From Mucilaginibacter sp. SMC90 (GTDB lineage Bacteria > Bacteroidota > Bacteroidia > Sphingobacteriales > Sphingobacteriaceae): a stretch of 64,000 nt of DNA. Both the position numbers and the translations under genes were made by a program. Positions 11,301 to 19,660 of this stretch are shown piece by piece (position 1 is the first letter of the stretch; the number at the start of each line of letters is the position of its first letter). The stretch covers positions 1,550,001-1,614,000 of the forward strand of contig NZ_CP094527.1 of NCBI RefSeq assembly GCF_022811725.1, given 5' to 3'. Under the pieces are notes generated by a model. The model ran no database searches, was not told the origin of the DNA, and saw nothing but the letters and a program-made list of their open reading frames with translations.

Positions 11301-11999
11301 GACATTGTTAAACAAGTGATCAGTATGCGCATCAAATTCCAAAATTACCGTTCGTTTGCTACGGCAACAATGGATTCGGTAATAACACCCAAAATGCGTG
11401 AAGGAGCACTACGCTTAAAGGTAAACTACCTGCAATCTGTTTATTTACGTAACGATGGCGGCGGCAAATTTACAACTGTTCCGCTACCGCTTGAAGCGCA
11501 GATGTCTGAACTATGTGGCATCACGGTTGATGATTTTGATGGCGATGGCAATCTGGATGTTGCATTAAACGGCAATGACTATGGCACCGAAGTATCAACC
11601 GGTCGTTACGATGCTTTTAACGGTTTATTGCTTAAAGGAGATGGCAAGGGGGGCTTTAAGCCGCTCAGCATCGTACAAAGCGGTATTTATATACCGGGCA
11701 ATGGTAAGGCCTTGGTTAAGCTTAAAGGGGCCGGTGGCAATTACCTCTTGGCCGCTACGCAAAACCGCGATGTCATGAAATTATTTGAATTGAAAAGGCC
11801 CGTTAAAACGTATAGCCTGCAGCCACTTGATGCGTTTGCAACCATAAAATACAAAAACGGTAAAACTGCTAAACAGGAGTTTTATAATGGTAATTCTTTC
11901 TTGTCACAATCGGGCAGATTCATTAATATTGATAATGACATGGCCTCAATAACTGTAACTGACAGCTATGGCCGTCAGCGTAATATACCAATTAACTAA
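8385..11999 (+). CDS. Large FG-GAP/VCBS repeat lipoprotein with ASPIC/UnbV domain (CRTAC1-like)
   Basis: A 1204-residue lipoprotein (lipobox LFGAC, Cys18). It has an N-terminal FG-GAP beta-propeller with many calcium-binding DxNxDG repeats (about 45-490), an ASPIC/UnbV domain (about 515-605, with FGLGS and VIRWNNGK motifs), and a second FG-GAP propeller (about 620-1100) followed by a short beta-rich tail. Such proteins are common near SusC/SusD genes in Bacteroidota, but their biochemical role is unknown; surface binding of ligands or partner proteins is an inference. It is the first gene of a four-gene lipoprotein cassette, with the next start 10 bases downstream. No catalytic motif was recognised. 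Confidence 0.9.
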   Translation: MKYTFPFACLVAVLFGACKKATLFEQIPSSHSGITFNNKIIENDAINPLTKLNIYNGGGVGIGDFNNDGLQDIYFVANASPNKLYLNKGDMKFDDVTSTAGVGGSGGWGRGVAVVDINNDGLMDIYVCYTLLDDSVKRTNLLYVNQGIGKDGVPRFKEMAKEYGLNIKLHSTMASFFDYDNDGDLDMYLTVNEAVAGDNQSTFRPIITNGSHRSTGQLYRCDWDSTLKHPVYTNVSKQAGIGTEGYGHAATIVDINRDGWKDIYVTNDFLTDNILYINNGNGTFTDKVQEYFKHTAFSSMGQDIEDVNNDGLADVFEVDMNPEDNYRKKMFMPPNNYQVFQNFDRYKYQYQYTRNTLQLNNGPRLGGNDSIGDPSFSDVAFLSGVGQTDWSWGPMITDFDNDGYRDIVITNGYPRDVTDHDFITFRQMAYSVASTQQVLDQIPIVKIPNYAFRNTNGLQFEDVTKSWGLGTPSFSNGCAYADLDNDGTMDMIVNNIDDEAFIYKNTSRKNAINNSNYLHIQFHGGPKNLNGLGAFADIYYDQGKHQYYENTPYRGYLSTIQDIAHFGLGSVSKLDSVVIRWNNGKKQVLTNVKANQTLRVKIDDAKLDYTNKQQPADNIALFKDVTKSAGITYKHNDQDYIDFNDQKLLPHKLSEYTPAVAVGDVDGNGFDDMVVGGTTKYPAQLLLQQASGKFVQRDLVPRPKVVAPVSNPNDMAHMISPVRVKDEGMLLFDADGDGDLDLYVASGGYESESGSSNYQDRLYVNDGKGNFSLQPDALPKNFTSKLCVKAADINRDGKMDLFISGRVDPKNYPKPVSSFILRNDSKNGVIKFTDVSASAAKDLNNVGLVCDATFTDFNNDGWPDLILTGEWMPITFLKNDHGIYKNVTQSTGVENKLGWWNTIASGDFDHDGDTDYIVGNTGLNTFYKASDQYPIYITAKDFDNNGSYDAFPSVFLKDQQGQLQEFPAFGRDDIVKQVISMRIKFQNYRSFATATMDSVITPKMREGALRLKVNYLQSVYLRNDGGGKFTTVPLPLEAQMSELCGITVDDFDGDGNLDVALNGNDYGTEVSTGRYDAFNGLLLKGDGKGGFKPLSIVQSGIYIPGNGKALVKLKGAGGNYLLAATQNRDVMKLFELKRPVKTYSLQPLDAFATIKYKNGKTAKQEFYNGNSFLSQSGRFINIDNDMASITVTDSYGRQRNIPIN

Positions 12000-12009
12000 A
12001 CTATTATAA

Positions 12010-13332
12010 ATGAGATGCTTTAAGATATTTATAGCCGTTGCGGGTTGCGCCCTTGTTTTAGGTTGCGGAAGTAAATCTAAAAAGGTGGCATTGATTAAAG
12101 ATGCCGATGTTATTCATAATAATGTTGACCAGCTTACTCAGGTTATTATTTATGATGTATTCAGCCCGCCGGTGGCAAGCCGTATCTACGGATATACTAC
12201 GTTGGCTGCTTATGAAGCGCTTCGCTATGAAAACCCCGAATATAATTCAATCACTGCGCAGCTTAAAGCTTTTGGTCAGCCGCCGCAGCCTCAAAAAGAT
12301 GTAAAGTATAATTATACCCTTGCTGCTACATCTGCTTTTTTCACAGTGGCTCATAAAGTCACTTTTTCTATCGATTCGCTCAAAAAATACGAGGCTAAAG
12401 TTTATGCCATGTATAAAGAAAATCTCGATGATTCAACCTATGCCCGCTCAATGGCCTTTGGCGAAAAGATAGGCAAGTACGTTTTAAAGAGGGCCGCAGT
12501 TGATAATTACCCTCAAACCCGCGGCAAACCAAGGTTTTTGGGCAATGATAATCCCGGTAACTGGCACCCGACACCTCCTGATTACCTGGATGGCGTTGAG
12601 TTTTGCTGGGGCACCATGCATACCTTTGCCGTTGATACCTCAACCATGTTCCCGCTTCCGCCGCCTCCTGCATTCAGTGAAAGCAAGGATAGCGAGTATT
12701 TTAAGCAAACAATGGAGGTGTACAATCAAAGTAAGAACATAACACCCGAGCAAAAAACCATAGCTAAATTTTGGGATGATAACCCTTTTGTTATCGAGCA
12801 TAATGGCCATATGATGTTTGCTAATAAAAAAATAACCCCTGGTGGCCACTGGATTGGCATAGCTGCAATTGCCTGCAGGCAAACCCATGCAGATGCAGTA
12901 AAAACTGCGCAGGCTTATGCCCTTACTTCTATAGCTTTGTATGACGCTTTTATTTGCGGCTGGCAGGTTAAATATGAAACTAATTATATAAGACCGGTAA
13001 CTATTATTAACGATAAAATTGACCAAAACTGGTTACCAATGCTGCAAACACCGCCGTTCCCCGAATATCCAAGCGGTCATAGCGACATTAGTGGTGCTTC
13101 GGCCGTGGTACTTACGCATTTATTCGGCGATAATTTTGCCTATCAGGATACCAGCGATTTACGCTATATTGGTATGCAGCGCCACTTCGATTCGTTTTTG
13201 AAAGCTTCTGACGAAACCTCAATAAGCAGGTTTTATGGAGGGATCCACTTCCGCAATAGTGTTGATCAGGGTGCTGTACAGGGCAAACAAGTGGGCGAAT
13301 ACATCTGGAAAAAACTAAAACTAAAAAAATAA
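12010..13332 (+). CDS. Vanadium-dependent haloperoxidase / PAP2-type acid phosphatase lipoprotein
   Basis: A 440-residue lipoprotein (lipobox VLGC, Cys19). The C-terminal half carries the three conserved blocks of the vanadium haloperoxidase and PAP2 phosphatase superfamily: an RP block (NYIRPV, near 327), PSGH at 354-357, and SR...GGIHFRNSVD (near 404-416) with the catalytic His. The two activities share one site, so bromo- or chloroperoxidase and phosphatase cannot be told apart by motif. The long all-helical N-terminal half favours the haloperoxidase-like branch. It sits 10 bases after the FG-GAP gene and 16 bases before the next, so it is part of one transcript. Periplasmic or surface location is inferred from the lipobox. 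Confidence 0.88.
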   Translation: MRCFKIFIAVAGCALVLGCGSKSKKVALIKDADVIHNNVDQLTQVIIYDVFSPPVASRIYGYTTLAAYEALRYENPEYNSITAQLKAFGQPPQPQKDVKYNYTLAATSAFFTVAHKVTFSIDSLKKYEAKVYAMYKENLDDSTYARSMAFGEKIGKYVLKRAAVDNYPQTRGKPRFLGNDNPGNWHPTPPDYLDGVEFCWGTMHTFAVDTSTMFPLPPPPAFSESKDSEYFKQTMEVYNQSKNITPEQKTIAKFWDDNPFVIEHNGHMMFANKKITPGGHWIGIAAIACRQTHADAVKTAQAYALTSIALYDAFICGWQVKYETNYIRPVTIINDKIDQNWLPMLQTPPFPEYPSGHSDISGASAVVLTHLFGDNFAYQDTSDLRYIGMQRHFDSFLKASDETSISRFYGGIHFRNSVDQGAVQGKQVGEYIWKKLKLKK

Positions 13333-13348
13333 CGGCTTAACTATATTT

Positions 13349-14914
13349 ATGAATATCAAAAAAAGCACGTTAACCATATCATACCTTTTATCAATTTCTG
13401 TATTACTGGCCGGTTTAACACTTTTTAATGGCTGTAAGCGTAAACCGGCATATCAGCCTTATAAATTTACCGGCGATGTTATTGTTGACGGTAAAAACTT
13501 GGTACAATTAAAATGTACCCGCTGCCATTCGTTAGTACCTGTTGATGCGTTGCCTAAAGATGTATGGATTAACCATACATTGGTTAATATGGCTCCGCTG
13601 TTACATATTTCAACATATGGCGGCTCATCGTACTATAAAAATAATCCGCTTGATACTACCGGCGCTACTATTCCCGAATGGACAGCTATTTTAGAGTATT
13701 ATAAAAAAGCGGCACCTGACACTTTGTTGCCTGCTAAAAAGCCTGTACCGTTAGCAAATGATTGGGCTGGTTTTACACTAAAAAAGCCTGCACCGGTAAG
13801 TTATGTTGCTTTTACAACCATGCTCGCAACAAATGCCGCCACAGGGCGTATGTACAGCGCCGATGCGGTGGATGAAAAATTGAACACCTGGGATCGTAAT
13901 TTAAAAATGGATTCGCTTGCGAAACTGCCATCGGCGGCGGTTGGGGTAAGTTTTGGTAAAGATAGTGCCGGAAATAATGTTGGTTTTCTCTCCTGCATTG
14001 GCCGCATGGCACCAATTGATTTTCCGAATGGTAAAGTTGTAAAAGTTAACCTTGATGCGCAGCATGTTAACAGCGATCAAACATACATAGCATCTGATTT
14101 GCCCCGACCTGTAGGCACTGTAACCGGCGATTTTAATAAAGATGGCTTACAAGACGTTGTAGTTTGCGGACAGGGTAAGTTTAAGGGCGGCGTTTACCTG
14201 CTTAAACAAAATAAAGATCACACCTATGAACAGCAAACCATTTATGATAAGCCAGGGGCGGCACAGGCTTTAGCCGGCGATTTTAATAATGATGGCTGGA
14301 CTGATGTGATGTTACTGACCGGCAGCGGCGATGAAGGTTTGTGGTTATTATTAAACGATAAAAAGGGAGGTTTTACTACCAGGAACCTGCTGCATTTTCC
14401 TCCCGTGTATGGCTCAAGCAGTTTTCAACTGACCGATATAGATCATGATGGTAAACCCGATCTTATATTAACCTGTGGCTATAATTACCGCGATTCGAGG
14501 ATCCTTAAACCTTACCACGGTTTATACATTTTTACCAATACAGGCAACTGGAACTTTAAACAACGCTGGTTTTACCCTATAAATGGTTGCACAAAAGCTA
14601 TCGCAGCCGATTTTGACGGCGACGGCGACCTTGATATAGCAACAATAGCATTCTTCGCTGATATGAAAAATACGCCTGCCGAAGAGTTTATTTATTTTGA
14701 GCAAAACAAACCTTTTGATTTTAAGCCCCATGCCTTACCAATTAGCCAGCTCGGACATTGGATGTGTATGGAAATGACAGATTTGAACAATGATGGCAAG
14801 CCAGACCTTGTGTTAGGTAATTATGCTGATGGCTTTATGTTTCAGGATGGCTTTAAACCTAATTGGGATCAGCACCTGCCGTTAATAGTACTCGAAAATC
14901 ACATTAAAAAGTAA
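13349..14914 (+). CDS. FG-GAP repeat lipoprotein with one cytochrome c haem motif
   Basis: A 521-residue lipoprotein (lipobox LFNGC, Cys29). A short cytochrome-c-like domain follows, with a single CTRCH motif at residues 56-60 and a possible distal Met in NMAPLL. The remainder is an FG-GAP propeller with calcium-type repeats such as DFNKDGLQD, DFNNDGWTD, DIDHDGKPD and DFDGDGDLD. The combination suggests an electron-transfer or redox-linked binding protein at the envelope; no substrate can be named. It is a clear paralogue of the next gene (shared blocks VYGSSSFQL, KPYHG, INGC-KAIAADFD). It is 16 bases from the haloperoxidase-like gene and 19 bases from its paralogue, so the cassette is probably one operon. 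Confidence 0.87.
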   Translation: MNIKKSTLTISYLLSISVLLAGLTLFNGCKRKPAYQPYKFTGDVIVDGKNLVQLKCTRCHSLVPVDALPKDVWINHTLVNMAPLLHISTYGGSSYYKNNPLDTTGATIPEWTAILEYYKKAAPDTLLPAKKPVPLANDWAGFTLKKPAPVSYVAFTTMLATNAATGRMYSADAVDEKLNTWDRNLKMDSLAKLPSAAVGVSFGKDSAGNNVGFLSCIGRMAPIDFPNGKVVKVNLDAQHVNSDQTYIASDLPRPVGTVTGDFNKDGLQDVVVCGQGKFKGGVYLLKQNKDHTYEQQTIYDKPGAAQALAGDFNNDGWTDVMLLTGSGDEGLWLLLNDKKGGFTTRNLLHFPPVYGSSSFQLTDIDHDGKPDLILTCGYNYRDSRILKPYHGLYIFTNTGNWNFKQRWFYPINGCTKAIAADFDGDGDLDIATIAFFADMKNTPAEEFIYFEQNKPFDFKPHALPISQLGHWMCMEMTDLNNDGKPDLVLGNYADGFMFQDGFKPNWDQHLPLIVLENHIKK

Positions 14915-14933
14915 AGCTTACACCAAATTTTCA

Positions 14934-16487
14934 ATGAGGAAAGCGGGAGGGGTGAGGATAAGCCGGCGTAATGTATTGTTGCTGGCAACGGTTTTGGTTA
15001 CTGCCGTTATTGTGGTTTTAAATAGTTGCGGCAATAATGAGATGAGCGATGAGGAGCTTTTGGCTGATGCCAAAAAAACGGCTTTTAAACATTGCGGAAG
15101 CTGCCATGAACCACCCGATGCTTCATTGCTGGATAGTGTTACCTGGGATAAATATATTTTGCCGGCAATGGGTGCAAAACTTGGCATGCAACCTTTTATG
15201 GATCAGTATATTGCCGGGCCAAGGGCCACGCTTTCTCTTGCCGACTGGACAAAGATTGTAGTTTATTACCGGTACGCTTCTCCAAAAAAACTAAAGATCC
15301 CCAAATCCCGTGCGGTGCTTGATTCGGCTATATTTTCGGTAAGGCGGCCTGTTTACACCGATAAAAAATCGGGAGAAGCGATAACTACAATGGTTAAGTT
15401 TAACCCTAACGATAAACATTTTTATACGGGCGATGCCGGTAATAAACTTTACCGCTGGAACAGTGACCTTACGGCTACGCTTATCAAAAAGTTTTATTCG
15501 CCTATAACCGATGCTACTTTTTATAAATCGGCTACAGAGCCTAACGGCGCTGTAATTACCTGTATAGGTATCCTCCCGCCTAATGATCAGCTTAAGGGAA
15601 CATTAACAAACATTGATCTTGATAAAAAATCAAAAGACACCTCCTTAGTGGTTGACAGCCTGCCTCGCCCGGTTAAAAGTGCTGCCGCCGATTTTAACAA
15701 AGATGGCCTTACAGATTATGTAAGTTGCGGGTTTGGCCGTGACCGCGGCGGCTTGTTTTTATTACAGCAACAGCCAAATCATACTTTTAAAAGCAAGGTC
15801 ATTCGTGCGATCCCCGGCCCGGAAGTAGTTTATACCGGCGACTTTAACGGTGATGGCTGGCCGGATATAGCATGTCTTTTTGCCCAGGCCGATGAAGGTA
15901 TCTGGATGTTTTTTAATGATAAAAAGGGTGGTTTCAATATTCAAAATGTCATGCGTTTTCCATCGGTTTACGGTTCAAGCAGTTTTCAGTTAATTGATTT
16001 TAACCATGACGGCAAACTTGATATCGTTTACACCTGCGGTGATAATAATGATTATTCGCCCATATTTAAACCCTATCATGGGGTTTATATTTTTATCAAC
16101 CAGGGCAACTGGAAATTTAAGCAAAGCTATTTTTATCAAATCAATGGATGTTCAAAAGCCATAGCTGCCGATTTTGATAATGATGGCGACCTTGATCTGG
16201 CAGTGATAGCTTTCTTTCCTGATTATAAGTACCACCCTACAGAAAGTTTTACATACCATGAGCAGTTTGCACCCGGTAAGTTTAAAGTTCATGAAGTGCC
16301 AGTTAATTTATTAGGCAGGTGGATTTCGATGGATGTGGGAGATATTGATGGGGACGGTGATACAGATATTGTCTTGGGTAATTTTTCGGTAGGGGCACAG
16401 GGGCTCCTGAATCAAAAAGATTATAAGCCTGATTGGAATATGTATGAACCAATCATTGTATTGCAAAATAAAACCATTCACAAGTAA
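14934..16487 (+). CDS. Second FG-GAP repeat lipoprotein with one cytochrome c haem motif
   Basis: A 517-residue lipoprotein (lipobox VLNSC, Cys32). The haem-binding motif is CGSCH at 54-58, with ILPAMGAKLGM as the candidate axial Met region, and the propeller repeats include DFNKDGLTD, DFNGDGWPD, DFNHDGKLD, DFDNDGDLD and DIDGDGDTD. It is a tandem paralogue of the preceding gene, with the same architecture and clear similarity throughout the propeller but a diverged cytochrome segment. It is the last gene of the cassette. The haem motifs are visible in sequence; the redox role is inferred. Confidence 0.87.
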   Translation: MRKAGGVRISRRNVLLLATVLVTAVIVVLNSCGNNEMSDEELLADAKKTAFKHCGSCHEPPDASLLDSVTWDKYILPAMGAKLGMQPFMDQYIAGPRATLSLADWTKIVVYYRYASPKKLKIPKSRAVLDSAIFSVRRPVYTDKKSGEAITTMVKFNPNDKHFYTGDAGNKLYRWNSDLTATLIKKFYSPITDATFYKSATEPNGAVITCIGILPPNDQLKGTLTNIDLDKKSKDTSLVVDSLPRPVKSAAADFNKDGLTDYVSCGFGRDRGGLFLLQQQPNHTFKSKVIRAIPGPEVVYTGDFNGDGWPDIACLFAQADEGIWMFFNDKKGGFNIQNVMRFPSVYGSSSFQLIDFNHDGKLDIVYTCGDNNDYSPIFKPYHGVYIFINQGNWKFKQSYFYQINGCSKAIAADFDNDGDLDLAVIAFFPDYKYHPTESFTYHEQFAPGKFKVHEVPVNLLGRWISMDVGDIDGDGDTDIVLGNFSVGAQGLLNQKDYKPDWNMYEPIIVLQNKTIHK

Positions 16488-16523
16488 TTTCATTTTACTT
16501 ATCGTTATTATCCGTCCATTGAA

Positions 16524-16589
16524 TAAAAAAAGGTAATTGCGGCAGCCGAAAGCAGGAATGGCTATGCTGTGCGGCATACAATTACCTAC
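16524..16589 (-). other. Hairpin with U-run on the minus strand
   Basis: Read on the minus strand, AGGTAATTG and CAATTACCT form a 9-base stem around a ~45-base interior with further pairing (for example TGCCGCA with TGCGGCA-like segments), followed by seven T residues. It has terminator or small-RNA form. No minus-strand gene lies upstream of it, so its role is unclear. Confidence 0.4.
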
Positions 16590-16746
16590 GGTAATGACAT
16601 AGTTTTTAAAAAAGTGTTGTTAAACTGATAAAATGTTTTACTTAACCCCTAAAACGTATCATTTGTACAACAAATTGATAAATAAGTACAGCTGTATCTG
16701 GTTGTATGTTAAGTAGTTTTACCACACTTACTTATTGATATACTAA

Positions 16747-19536
16747 ATGAAGAAAAGTATCTACTCTGCTTTAAGCGTTGTGGCTGCCTGCTTTTTACCG
16801 GCTTTGGTGTCGGCGCAATCAGGAGTTGTAAAACAAGTTAAATTAAGCAATTTTGATCTGCAATCTTCGGCGCTGGTTAATGCTTCCGGCACCGAATTGT
16901 CAAGCACTCAATACCATTCGCCGGTATACTGGTTCCCGGTAAAAGTGCCGTCAACAGTACTCACCGGCCTTGTGGCCAACCACATTTATCCGGATCCGTA
17001 CCAGGGACTAAACAATATGCTCATCCCAGATGCATCCGATCAGTTTAATAAGGAATATAACCTGGAGCAATACAGTCATTTACCTAATGATCCTAACCCC
17101 TGGAAAAAGCCTTATTGGTACCGTACCACTTTTAAAATACCGGCGGGTGATAAAGGCCATCGTTTCCAATTGATATTTAAAGGAATCAATTACCGCGCAG
17201 CTGTATGGCTTAACGGTAAGCAAATTGCCGACAGCACACAAATGGCAGGCATGTTTGCCGAACATAACCTGGATGTGAGCGGTGCTGTTAAAGCAGGTGC
17301 TGAGAATGCCCTTGCCGTAAAAATTTATCCGCTCGATTACCCGGGATATCCCGCAAAAGAACAGTTAAAGGCGCTTGGCCCATTTTATGAAAATGGCGGC
17401 CCCACCGGCGATATCGGCAAAAATGTGACTATGCTCTGTTCATCGGGCTGGGACTGGATCCCGCCGGTGCGCGACCGTAATATGGGGATCTGGCAGCCGG
17501 TTTTCCTGCGTACTACAGGTGCTGTAACTATCGGCAGGCCAAAACTGGTTAGTGATTTACCTAACCTGCCGGATACAGGAACAGCTAAACTTTCATTAAA
17601 CCTAACATTAACCAATAATACAGCTGTAACCCATGGCGGTAAACTAACGGTTAGTATAAAACCCGAAAACTTTGCAGGTGCGCCGGTTCAGTTTAGCCAG
17701 CCTGTTGTGGTACCCGCCAGTGCCGAAAAAGCAGTAGAGTTAAATGCCGGGACTATTAGCCAGCTGATAATTCATCAGCCTAAATTATGGTGGCCCAATG
17801 GTTATGGTAAGGCAAACCTGTATCGTATCCGTTTGCAATATGCCGAAGGGGCAACTATAAGTGATGATACCACATTTGTATTTGGGGTACGGAAGGTAGC
17901 TTCAAAAGCCGAAACCACAGCTAATGGTTTTGTTCGCCGTAAGTTTTATGTAAACGGAAAGGAAGTACATTTAGTAGGTGGCGCGTGGGTACCGGATATG
18001 ATGGTAAACCGCGATTCGGCCCGATATGATTACGAGATGCACCTGTGCCGGAATGCCAACGTAAACCTGGTACGTATTTGGGGAGGCGGCGTTACCGAGC
18101 CCGATGCGTTTTGGAACGCTGCTGATAAATACGGGCAGATGGTATGGTCAGACTTTTGGATTACCGGCGATACCCAGGGCGAATTTAAAGGCTCGCCCGA
18201 TTGGCCGTTAGAAGGTAATGTGTTTATAAAAAACGTAGAAAGTACCATATACCGTATTCGTAACCACCCGAGCTTATTGGTTTGGACAGGTGGTAATGAA
18301 GGCCATGCCCGTAAAGAATTATATGATGTTATGCGTAATGACATAATCACGTTAGACGGCACACGTCCTTTCATTCCAAGTTCATCGGGTTTTGCCAAAC
18401 TCCCTGCCGGCTGGAAGGGCTCATGGCCTGATGATATGCCATCAGGCGTTTATAGCGGAGGCCCTTATGAATGGAAAGACCCTAAAGACTACTATAAACT
18501 GGCTAATGATGCTAAAGATTGGGTGTTTAAAGACGAAACCGGATTACCCTCACAACCACCTTATACCACGTTGCCAAAGATCATCCCTAATTTGGTTTGG
18601 GATACCAATTTACCTTTCCCGCTTAATAACTCATGGGGCTACCATGACGCTGCCACCGGTGCAGGTAAGTATGATAAATATTATGAAGAAATGGCCAAAA
18701 GGTATGGCAAGCCCAGCAGTATCGTTAATTTCTCTGATAAAATGCAGCTCATGAATGCTGTAGGCTACCAGGGGATTTTTGAAGCTGATGGTCATAAACT
18801 AAACGAAACCGGTGGCGTAATGCTCTGGAAATTGAATGCCGCCCTGCCAAGCGTAATATGGCAAATTTACGATTGGTATTTGGAGCCCAACGCCGGTTAC
18901 TACACCATGCAAAATGCCTGCGAACCTATCCACATTCAGTATAACTACGATAATTCATCGGTGGCTATCATAAACCGTACACACCATGCTACAGGCGTTT
19001 TAACCGCAACGGCCGATATTTATGATATCAACAGCAAACTTATCAAATCAGAGAAAGTTGGCAATGTTGGCCTGGCACAAACCGGTGTTAAAGAAGTAAT
19101 TCAACTTAAAGATGCACTTGCCGTCACCAAAGGTGTAAGTTTTGTGGTGCTGAACCTGACCAATGCGGCAGGTAAAACGGTATCACACAACGTGTACTGG
19201 TTATCGGCTACTGACAATTTTACAACGTTGAATGATATGAAGCATGCGCAGGTACAAAGCAAGGTGCTTAAAGCCGAAAAAGGTGCGAGCGAAAATAAAT
19301 GGACTTTACAGTTCACCAATAACTCAAACCAACTGGCGTTTTTTGTTCGCCCGCAATTAATGAAAAATGGCGAAGAAGTGATGCCAAGCTATTGGACAGG
19401 AAATTATTTCAGCCTTGCGCCGCATGAAAGTATTACGGTATCGGTTAGCGCTCCTGTTGCTAAGCTGGGCACAGTAAAACCAGCGGTGCTGCTTGAGGGC
19501 TGGAATTTGGATAAGCAGGTGATAGCCTTGCAGTAA
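16747..19536 (+). CDS. Glycoside hydrolase family 2 protein, exo-glucosaminidase/mannosidase-like
   Basis: A 929-residue exported enzyme. A signal peptide ends near LVSAQ (residue 24). A sugar-binding jelly-roll domain follows (WYRTTFKIP and WLNGKQIADS motifs, about 110-200), then an immunoglobulin-like domain and the catalytic barrel with VRIWGGG, LVWTGGNEG (acid/base Glu near 518) and YQGIFEADG (candidate nucleophile near 679). Further beta-sandwich domains form the C-terminus. This layout resembles GH2 exo-beta-glucosaminidases and beta-mannosidases more than beta-galactosidases. It follows the lipoprotein cassette by 259 bases on the same strand, so it may belong to the same locus without being in the same transcript. 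Confidence 0.85.
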   Translation: MKKSIYSALSVVAACFLPALVSAQSGVVKQVKLSNFDLQSSALVNASGTELSSTQYHSPVYWFPVKVPSTVLTGLVANHIYPDPYQGLNNMLIPDASDQFNKEYNLEQYSHLPNDPNPWKKPYWYRTTFKIPAGDKGHRFQLIFKGINYRAAVWLNGKQIADSTQMAGMFAEHNLDVSGAVKAGAENALAVKIYPLDYPGYPAKEQLKALGPFYENGGPTGDIGKNVTMLCSSGWDWIPPVRDRNMGIWQPVFLRTTGAVTIGRPKLVSDLPNLPDTGTAKLSLNLTLTNNTAVTHGGKLTVSIKPENFAGAPVQFSQPVVVPASAEKAVELNAGTISQLIIHQPKLWWPNGYGKANLYRIRLQYAEGATISDDTTFVFGVRKVASKAETTANGFVRRKFYVNGKEVHLVGGAWVPDMMVNRDSARYDYEMHLCRNANVNLVRIWGGGVTEPDAFWNAADKYGQMVWSDFWITGDTQGEFKGSPDWPLEGNVFIKNVESTIYRIRNHPSLLVWTGGNEGHARKELYDVMRNDIITLDGTRPFIPSSSGFAKLPAGWKGSWPDDMPSGVYSGGPYEWKDPKDYYKLANDAKDWVFKDETGLPSQPPYTTLPKIIPNLVWDTNLPFPLNNSWGYHDAATGAGKYDKYYEEMAKRYGKPSSIVNFSDKMQLMNAVGYQGIFEADGHKLNETGGVMLWKLNAALPSVIWQIYDWYLEPNAGYYTMQNACEPIHIQYNYDNSSVAIINRTHHATGVLTATADIYDINSKLIKSEKVGNVGLAQTGVKEVIQLKDALAVTKGVSFVVLNLTNAAGKTVSHNVYWLSATDNFTTLNDMKHAQVQSKVLKAEKGASENKWTLQFTNNSNQLAFFVRPQLMKNGEEVMPSYWTGNYFSLAPHESITVSVSAPVAKLGTVKPAVLLEGWNLDKQVIALQ

Positions 19537-19557
19537 GCTTTTAATGCGTTTATTTTC

Positions 19558-19608
19558 GCAAAGGCGCGGAGACGTAAAGATTTTTTTCTTTCGTTTTCGT
19601 GCCTTTGC
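19558..19608 (+). terminator. Hairpin after the GH2 gene
   Basis: GCAAAGGC and GCCTTTGC form an 8-base outer stem around a T-rich interior, 22 bases past the GH2 stop codon. It could be a terminator or an intergenic repeat; the T-tract after it is weak. Confidence 0.4.
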
Positions 19609-19660
19609 GTGCTTTTATAAAACTTAAAAATCTGCTTATCTTGCTCAACACATATTGCAT

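Noticed and set aside
12395..12673. 92-codon minus-strand frame inside the haloperoxidase-like gene
   Set aside because: Shadow of a well-supported gene on the other strand, without motif.
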